Below are positions 59,201 to 64,000 of a stretch of 64,000 nt of DNA, one piece after another. Source of the DNA: Sinohyriopsis cumingii. Lineage: Eukaryota; Mollusca; Bivalvia; Unionida; Unionidae. Made by a program: the position numbers and the translations under genes. Numbering within the stretch: position 1 is the stretch's first letter; every line of letters begins with the position of its first letter. Under the pieces are notes generated by a model. That model saw only the letters and a program-made list of their open reading frames with translations. It was not told the origin of the DNA and did not search any database. Location of the stretch: NCBI GenBank assembly GCA_028554795.2, contig CM068827.1, forward strand, positions 77,001,677 through 77,065,676. The letters run 5' to 3'.

Positions 59201-61584
59201 GTTTTATTATGAATTCCAGGCCATATCCTAAATGATTTTATTATGAATTCCAGGCATATCCTAAATGATTTTATTATGAATTCCAGGGGCTATATCATGC
59301 ATGATTTTATGTACGGTACTCAATGACTTTCAGATCCATCAACATTGGAAATGTGGTTTGAGATTCACAAATTACCAAGAGAAGACTGGTGTAATCAGTT
59401 TGACAGTATACTGCAGGCTCTCAGAAAGGCTGAAGACAAACGGATGATTGAAGAAACAGAGGTATTACCCACCCCCACCCCATTTCAATCTTTAAGTCAG
59501 AGAATTCATGACATCACCCAATGAATCCAGATATATCCTAAATGAAATTGTAGCATTGTCAGCTCAGGTGTGCATGTTTGTGGGTGAGAATATACAAGTG
59601 TGAATGTATAGGTGTGAAAGTGTCATTGATAATGTTTTCATTTTAAATATTGTACATAACAGAGGACTAAAAGTTAGATTATTAGTTTCCATTTAATTAA
59701 GTGTGTGACAGATGTATCAGACTTGTCAAATCTACAAAGTTCATGAATGATGCAAATTACTTAAGTTATTTCATGTGAAAGCATACAGTATTCTCTATTT
59801 TGTATATGCTCATTTGTTTTTCTCCATTAGCTTACATTGTCAGAATTGTGCAGTATTTTTCCATACTGCACTTCTTCATACTGCACAACATGTCTAAAAA
59901 TAGTATCATGTGTTGGGAACTACTTTTGATTGGAAACAAGCAATGTACGCTCATGTAGTAGAAGCTGAGGCTTTTGGTTTATTAGATTTTTCTGTGGATG
60001 AACTAAACAAGTTGTTTGGTCAGTTTGAAAGTTGAAATGATAAAGTCAATGATATGGATGAATTCTTTGAGTCATAAAAGAACCTCTGAACCAGATAAAT
60101 GACTGTACGTGATATCTGCAGTATCCACAAAAAGGTGAGACTCACAGTAATTAAAATACTATTTTGACCATTTAAATGAGTTATTTAGGAGAAATTTTCA
60201 TAACAATTTGCAAATCAAATGGTTCAAACTATGAGCCATGCTCTCAAGGGTCTCTAAAAATAGCACAGAAAGGCATATTAAGACCAAGGGCTATCCAGTC
60301 TCCCTCAGAGACATCCCATTTTAAAAGTCAGTTCAAACATTATATCCCCTCCACAAAAATTTCATAGAAGAAGGCTGGTTTTGGTAGAAAACCAACAGAG
60401 AGCCTCAGAGCCAATAAGTCAGGACAATGAAGTCTTATTTCCAGTAGCCAAATTGGCTGTCACAGTGCAATTGCTTTGCATTTTTCCCCATTTGACTTTA
60501 TTGAGACAATGTTTGGATTTAGTACTGATAGACCATGTAAATAACTGGGGCTCCTCCAACAAAGATCATTCTAGCAACAGTCATGTTTTGCTGGTAATAA
60601 CAATGGCAATAAATATACTCACCTTTTTGTATCTTGAATTTCCTCAAAATGTATTTCTTAGTTATGTCTGTTAATTAGAATTACTTAGGTTCAAAACTTG
60701 ATCCACACCTCAAAATTGTACATTGTTTTTAATTCCATTTCCAACAGAAAGCACATTCTCCTTACTGCAGTAAAAGTCTATATGAAAGTGATATTTCTCA
60801 GCGAATAATATTTAACCCTGCATCTTTTTGAGAAGTTCAGCTAAATGAATTCATATTGTTTTTCCACAGTATTATTACAAGCAATCAGTGACAGAATAGA
60901 AATGCATGTTCAGTGTCATCTAGGCCAGTCCCTCCAGTCACATGTATATCATTTGGAATTGACTCAGCTAATAAATCCAGTCCATTACAATTTGAAAAGC
61001 AGAATTTAGTTGGATTGATGGAAAAACTAAATTCTTACGTTGCAGACAACTAAAAAGTTGTTTCAGTGTGTATTCATGCATAATCTGACTCTAAAATTCA
61101 ATATTAAGTAGACCAAAACAAGATTTATTTTTTATACTATTGACGGAGCGCACAAAACTTGAACACGTTCAAAGGCCACTGGGTGGTGCTATATGTGCAT
61201 TAATGCTGTTAATGCATATTGTTTTTGAACATACAAGTGTGTATCTACGTTGGAATCCAACATAAATTCAATTACATTGCTTCTTGTAGTGTGTTCTTTT
61301 TATTATTCAGCCTTAGGTAGAAAAGCAAATTGAGAATATAGTAAAAATGTTACTACATTTTGTGTTAGATAAGATAAACTCATTTTTTTTTCTGAGTAAT
61401 ACTGTACTCATAACATCATGCAGTATTGCCCAGAAAAGACACATTCATATTTCCCATATAAATGCAGTAACCCATAAATCTTCCACAGGATGTTGAGCAA
61501 ACACCTAAGGATTCAGATGTCCAGGACTTCATGGGTGGGACTGCCCCTGCAGAGACAATTGACCCACAAGCCCAAGTCCATCAG
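43927..61584 (+). CDS. WDR93: WD repeat-containing protein 93 (5' six exons; gene continues beyond window)
   Basis: Join of 43927-44217, 50923-51124, 55654-55724, 56227-56302, 59334-59461 and 61489-61584 gives 288 codons with every phase consistent. Seen: VDPEQLRDTLPQPYRMVDKV near the N-terminus, DGKYVFLGLPSGVLAIDG and LYLIVTIDDMGIARLFSFLI (degenerate WD blades), and NPSTLEMWFEIHKLPREDW. WDR93 is a ciliary/axonemal WD-repeat protein (central-apparatus orthologues are reported in algae). The ID rests on the LPQPYRMI-type motif, the IDDMGIxRLF phrase and the head-to-head position with PEX11, as for human WDR93 and PEX11A. The vertebrate protein is more than twice this length, so several exons must lie past 64000. 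An exon inside the 6.7-kb first intron cannot be excluded, though phase does not demand one. Confidence 0.85.
44560..44990 (-). repeat. Exon-carrying dispersed repeat, copy 2
   Basis: Parallel to 27395-27850, including the hairpin end (AATCAGCCCTTCACCC against GGTGAGGGGCTGAT). Confidence 0.75.
44693..44909 (-). pseudogene. Disrupted copy of the orphan exon
   Basis: Aligns with 27530-27739 but has a 7-bp GCATGCA-type insertion that shifts the frame into a stop. The acceptor region reads ATTCCAGAACAAACC, so the AG has moved by one base relative to copy 1. Downstream the reading IQNGHRTNGCAIPGGFTSHQ survives. The donor GTAAGTG is kept. Confidence 0.7.
44994..45080. mobile_element. Hairpin MITE, copy 3 (decayed)
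   Basis: TAGTCCTACAGTGTAAGATG at the left, then CCTGATATTTGTGTTATTTA as in the other copies; the right end CACTGTGTAG is only partly complementary. Confidence 0.5.
46900..48090. repeat. Degenerate tandem array, about 150-bp unit, about 8 units
   Basis: Anchors recur: a GTCAAATTTGGTTGAAAT-type phrase, TCTAACAA(A/T)CCTT, ATGCTG(C/A)AGAAACCA and GTAAAT(T/G)ATGC. The TGCTGNAGAAACC anchor appears near 47035, 47195, 47354, 47498, 47629, 47779, 47930 and about 48090. Heavily diverged, so old. Confidence 0.7.
48316..48570 (-). mobile_element. tRNA-derived SINE, family 1, full-length with target duplication
   Basis: Minus strand begins GGGGCCCCGAGTGGCCGAGT and ends in (AAC)n. TCAAGTATTAG occurs at 48305-48315 and 48571-48581. 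Inserted into an older RT relic. Confidence 0.9.
48575..48800 (+). pseudogene. Non-LTR reverse transcriptase fragment
   Basis: Reads HVYIGVLQGSMLGP, equivalent to the GVPQGSxLGPLLF motif, followed by FNVLS and a decayed stretch where FADDT should be, then QAMEKN. Interrupted on its 5' side by the SINE. Dead. Confidence 0.65.
49446..49504. repeat. AT/AC-rich simple repeat
   Basis: GCATATATATATATGCACAT then TACATACATACATACAT. Confidence 0.8.
50024..50560 (-). pseudogene. Penelope-like element: RT C-terminus and GIY-YIG endonuclease fragment
   Basis: Within a 235-codon minus-strand frame the recognisable part starts about 50530. VVTYQRPNNLKDFLVRAKL matches the RT tail, and IVIYLITYKICSLQYVGET with HKRINLH the GIY-YIG nuclease (YLITxxxCxxQYVGET). 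AEHFSSPCHTFSDI and KESYWICHLRTLKPSGLNQE complete it with the expected His and Glu. Penelope-like retroelements are the usual source of this fusion. The frame is open to its natural stop, so this is a relatively young, 5'-truncated copy with no RT catalytic core. The more N-terminal part of the frame (50560-50731) is not clearly element-derived. Confidence 0.82.
50923..51124 (+). CDS. WDR93: WDR93 exon 2 (residues 98-165)
   Basis: Acceptor tttttattttcag; reads NVSYTKCMCDSVDGKYVFLG and ends VTIDDMG with a phase 1 donor GTGAGT at 51125. The donor region is repeated twice more just downstream (see the repeat at 51113-51217). Confidence 0.88.
51113..51217 (+). repeat. 34-bp triplication spanning the WDR93 exon 2 donor
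   Basis: GATATGGGTGAG occurs three times at 34-bp spacing, the first being the real exon/intron junction. Each unit continues TCCATTT(A/T)G and TCACAAAAT. Confidence 0.92.
51352..51510. repeat. Palindromic dispersed repeat, copy 4 (best copy)
   Basis: CAGACCCAGATTTGCC pairs with GGCAAATCTGGTCTG around the loop AGCACATTATGCGAC. The other half, GATCTGCCATAGAATAATGT with GCCTGCAAATCAGGGTC, is a second hairpin. Linker CTACTGATTACTCCTAACAG. Confidence 0.7.
51723..51813. repeat. Tandem duplication, about 45 bp x 2
   Basis: ATTAGAGACATAACTTCAGA through CACATCATATACTTTTT occurs twice in a row, nearly identical, so recent. Confidence 0.92.
52084..52677. mobile_element. piggyBac-like MITE
   Basis: 594 bp bounded by 19-bp terminal inverted repeats with one mismatch: TTAACACATTAACCCCTGG on the left; the right end is its complement, CCAGGGGTTAATGTGCTAA. 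Both ends contain TTAA directly next to CCCC, the arrangement of piggyBac (TTAA target, CCC-starting repeats). No transposase inside; non-autonomous. Confidence 0.72.
54359..55281 (+). mobile_element. Solo LTR, Gypsy-type (LTR copy C), with 4-bp target duplication
   Basis: 923 bp, starts TGTTATG, ends CGTAACA (one change from the perfect inverted repeat). GGGT lies on both sides (54355-54358 and 55282-55285). Co-linear with copy A. Confidence 0.88.
55282..55425 (+). mobile_element. SINE family 1 fragment, interrupted by the solo LTR
   Basis: Begins GGGTATATGAGAAAGCTTGC, which in intact copies follows the B-box region, and ends CTATCATGTGCTGAAAAATG. The sequence just left of the LTR (GTCTGAGGTCTAGAGGTGCT, then GAATGGGT) resembles the preceding SINE segment, so the LTR inserted into this SINE. 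Confidence 0.75.
55654..55724 (+). CDS. WDR93: WDR93 exon 3 (residues 165-188)
   Basis: 71-bp exon: acceptor tttatttgcag, donor GTAAGT. Completes Gly165 and reads IARLFSFLINKIYLLKVLNE then QSP. Confidence 0.88.
55725..56226. other. WDR93 intron 3
   Basis: AT-rich, 502 bp, nothing recognised. Confidence 0.7.
56227..56302 (+). CDS. WDR93: WDR93 exon 4 (residues 189-214)
   Basis: Acceptor ttttttttcag, donor GTAAGA. Reads DSENKILVSKIEASLEGDYL, then GAVLE plus one base. Phase 0 to phase 1. Confidence 0.86.
56303..58197. other. WDR93 intron 4, left part
   Basis: 56750-57420 is a decayed molluscan-type repeat (TTTTCAAAGTTTGTGAATGG, GGTCAAGGTCATTCAAACTG, TTAGCTCACCTGGTCATGTG). The frames at 56964-57383 lie inside this repeat. 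Confidence 0.6.
58198..59312 (+). repeat. Minisatellite, about 37-40 bp unit, near 28 units
   Basis: Unit: GATTTTATTATGAATTCCAG followed by GCCATATC and ATGCAT or CTAAAT. Later units (from about 58780) are more alike than early ones, and a block around 58745-58870 is repeated at about 58920-59050, showing segmental copying. It ends 21 bp before WDR93 exon 5. Confidence 0.93.
59334..59461 (+). CDS. WDR93: WDR93 exon 5 (residues 214-256)
   Basis: Acceptor actttcag at 59333, donor GTATTA. Completes Asn214 and reads PSTLEMWFEIHKLPREDWCN, then a charged RKAEDKRMIEETE. It begins 20 bp after a 1.1-kb minisatellite. Confidence 0.88.
59462..61488. other. WDR93 intron 5
   Basis: Apart from the weak relic at 59960-60310, nothing recognised. 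Confidence 0.55.
59960..60310 (+). pseudogene. Possible tyrosine-recombinase/ZMYM-like element relic
   Basis: Plus strand reads AEAFGLLDFSVDELNKLFGQ, later LSYLGEIFITICKSNGSNYE and PCSQGSLKIAQKGIL. The order resembles the N-terminal part of Crypton-like or KCTD1/ZMYM-type (DUF3504) proteins, where a short acidic segment is followed by FxxxxxKxDGxxYEPxSL. Many stops in between. Weak. Confidence 0.3.
61489..61584 (+). CDS. WDR93: WDR93 exon 6 (residues 257-288)
   Basis: Acceptor cttccacag, donor GTAATC; 32 codons, phase 0/0. Acidic, low-complexity linker (DVEQTPKDSDVQDFMGG). Less diagnostic than the other exons but the splice signals and phase fit. Confidence 0.78.
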
Positions 61585-63134
61585 GTAATCTGCATGTCTC
61601 AAATTTTGTATTAGATCACACAATTTGTGTACAGCTAACAACAACAATAACAGTAACCTCTTATGCCCAGGTCTGATGAACTCCATTTCTCAAGATTCAT
61701 CACCTTTGGATACCTTAAAAGTCAAACTGTTGGGCTTGTGAATAGTTCAGTTGAAATAGTTTGATCTGATCTTGTAAACTGATCAGAAAATTCTAATTTC
61801 TTCAATGCCTGCTTGATAAACTGATTGGAAAACATTAATTCACTTGATACCTGTGTGATGGGATCTTCTACACTGATTGGACAAATTTAATTCCGTCTGT
61901 GCCTGCCTGATGTAGTATGGTATAACAAGATCATGGAAAAGATTAGGCAAGTGAACCTTTTTCTTCAGTCTAATTTTATTTTGTATATAGCAGCAACATA
62001 TATCTTTTTATCTCCATGACAACGAAAAAGAATGCCAAATTATGCTATATAAAAGATCATATCTGCTAGTTGATCTTATGCAATATTTTATTAGCGTCTA
62101 GGAAAAGCAAGGTTTGCAAGTGAATGTACCCAGAGCTGATGAATGTAAAGATTATAGAGTACAACAGCTATGGATTTCTGATGATGCAGTTCAGATCTCT
62201 AAACAGGCACATAATCAGCAATTAAGTTGCAAAATATATTAAAATTGTGAAGATTAATGATAGAAAGGATCACCATATTTCACTCCATATTTTGCTTACT
62301 TGTATAATGCTGTAGTTTTACATAATCGGCATGTAAAACATCATTTTAATATTCTTTGCTTGAATATATATTTGTTTAACATTATTATTGATTTCTGTTA
62401 TTTTAGTTACTTTTGCTGTTACCTGTCATTAGATTACATTACCTGGATATTGTCATTGTGCTTGGATATTTTTAAAAGAAACAAAATGCAAATTACATTT
62501 TTTGTAAGACTTTGTTGAGTTTACTCTGCAGATACAACATCTATAAGCGCCACAGAATTTTCTTGCATTTCCATTCTAAAGTGATCATAAAGTTAAATTT
62601 TTTAGGTTACTTCATTGATATACTGAAATTCAAATATGTTGTTAATGTTTTTAATAAGCATGTAATGAAACTACACAAATTAAAGGGAAAGCTAAAATTC
62701 AGAGCATAGAATTCTTGAATTTGTGTCAGACTAAATCAGTATTTAATCATGCAGGTGACAGATTTTTGCATGGCAATTAATCAGAGATATTTTTTATTAT
62801 TCAGAGAAACCTTTAATTACATAGTTTGTTGTGGTTTGTAAAAATTAGAAATTATTTGTAACACATTGTGTTTTGGCAGCAGTACAAAAATGCAGTACAT
62901 CTCTCAGACGGAAAAGAAACTGAGCTAATTAACATGAAAACTTTAGCAAAGGATATGGAATATTTGTACATAACTGTGCTTGGAAAAGGAAAATTTGAAT
63001 AATGGACATGTCTTTGTTACATTTTCAGTATTTAAACTATTATCTTTGTGCGCAGTATCAGTAAGTTTAAGGCAGTAGGACTGTTATTTTTGTTCTATTT
63101 ATAGGTATTATGTATGTCCATGTTTAGCATGTAC

Positions 63135-63215
63135 CCAACTGCAAGCAACATAGACCTAGATCTATCATTGCATAATGTACTTGCAAATTAGGGTCTACAA
63201 TGTTCATTTTTCTGT
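63135..63215. repeat. Palindromic dispersed repeat, copy 5 (partial)
   Basis: CCAACTGCAAGCAACATAGA, then CTAGATCTATCATTGCATAA and GCAAATTAGGGTCTAC; only one hairpin half remains. Confidence 0.5.
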
Positions 63216-63266
63216 CCTCTTGTAAAATTAATGCTAACTTGCAAACTTGAAATGACTTGATCTTTA

Positions 63267-63603
63267 CATTATGGCATCATTGATACATCACATGTTACTC
63301 AAGTGTGTCATTACACTGACATAAGTGATACATCACATTTTACCTGAGTATATCATGACACTGACATCATTGATACAACATCACATGTTACCTGAGTGTA
63401 TCATTTCATTATGAAATCATTGACACAACATCCCATTTTCTCTGAGTGTATCATTATACTATGACATAATTGATCCAACATCACATGTTACATGAGTGTA
63501 TCATTACGCTATAGCATATAGGTACAGTAGTATCACATGTTACCTGAGTGTACCATTATGCTAACATCTTTGGTACATCATCACCTGTTGGCTGAGTCTA
63601 TTT
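63267..63603. repeat. Tandem array, about 48-bp unit, 7 units
   Basis: Each unit: ATTA(C/T)(A/G)CT(G/A)ACATCATT, GATACA(A)CATCACATGTTAC, CTGAGTGTATC. Unit lengths 42-52 bp, moderately diverged. Confidence 0.88.
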
Positions 63604-64000
63604 TAGCACTGTGAAGCCTTAGAAAGATTGGTTGTATTTTAAGAAAATTTCTTGCATCATTTGTCTTTTTATTAAATAATGAAAAATGCTGATACAGTTT
63701 TAATATCTGAAAGAAATTATAAAGTCAGTGAAAAATATACAAAACTTGAGGAAATCTGTACTTTCACATTCAAAATGACAAAAAGCATTGACATAGGTTA
63801 CTGCATTACTTGATAAGTTGTCAAGTACATGAGTAATGTAACTATCATACAAATGTAATTTGAAAAAGAAATAGAAATTATGGTGAGAATTGATTCCTGG
63901 CCAGAACTTTTCTATGTAATGACCAATTCTTGTGACAGATATTCATCTGAGAGTGGGGATAAAATAATGCATACCTACAAAATTTCAAGTGATTCTGGCT

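Larger units (their letters stand above)
61585..64000. other. WDR93 intron 6 (to end of window)
   Basis: Contains a palindromic repeat copy and a tandem array; no firm exon. A frame at 62880-63002 preceded by AG was considered and not accepted. Confidence 0.5.

Noticed and set aside
62880..63002. Possible WDR93 exon 7: 40 open codons after an AG, phase 0, then TAA
   Set aside because: Weak pyrimidine tract, and it would end the protein at about 328 residues, far shorter than WDR93. More likely a chance frame.

Overview
This is an AT-rich piece of an animal nuclear genome. It holds three spliced protein genes with GT-AG introns, separated and interrupted by several dozen decayed mobile elements and tandem repeats. 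The repeats (tRNA-derived SINEs with AAC or AC tails, degenerate repeats carrying phrases such as GGTCAAAGGTCAAGGTCA, hairpin MITEs, Gypsy LTRs, Penelope and non-LTR relics) look like those of a mollusc, most probably a bivalve. That assignment is inference; no species can be named from the window alone.

Region 1 (1 to about 12 kb, minus strand): the 5' part of an atypical MAP kinase of the ERK3/ERK4 (MAPK6/MAPK4) type. Three phase-compatible coding exons are at 11607-11957, 8367-8597 and 2440-2749. They encode kinase residues 1-297; the gene continues past the left edge. The introns carry a 97-bp higher-order minisatellite, three copies of one SINE family, one of another, and an unidentified inverted element.

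Region 2 (about 12-33.9 kb): upstream of the kinase there is no convincing complete gene. The stretch is a graveyard: a solo Gypsy LTR inside a non-LTR endonuclease relic, a hAT-like transposase relic, a hairpin MITE, a scrambled Gypsy element with gag and RNase H remnants plus a 3' LTR, a Polinton-type integrase relic, a short unrecognised ORF (26737-26940), SINEs and microsatellites. At 27530-27739 (minus) there is an intact 70-codon exon with good splice sites, carried inside a dispersed repeat. A frame-shifted copy lies at 44693-44909.

Region 3 (33.9-64 kb): two genes arranged head to head with start codons 373 bp apart. PEX11, a peroxisome-division membrane protein, runs leftwards in three exons (complete, 249 aa). 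WDR93, a ciliary WD-repeat protein, runs rightwards in six exons within the window (288 aa, incomplete). The human orthologues PEX11A and WDR93 are also neighbours in this arrangement, so the pair looks like an ancient shared-promoter unit. WDR93 introns hold a Penelope GIY-YIG fragment, a TTAA-flanked piggyBac-like MITE, a solo LTR inserted in a SINE, a long minisatellite made of 3'-splice-site-like units, and a triplicated 5' splice site.

The three genes do not form a pathway: one is a signalling kinase, one acts in peroxisome division and one in cilia. The only functional coupling the sequence suggests is the shared PEX11/WDR93 promoter.
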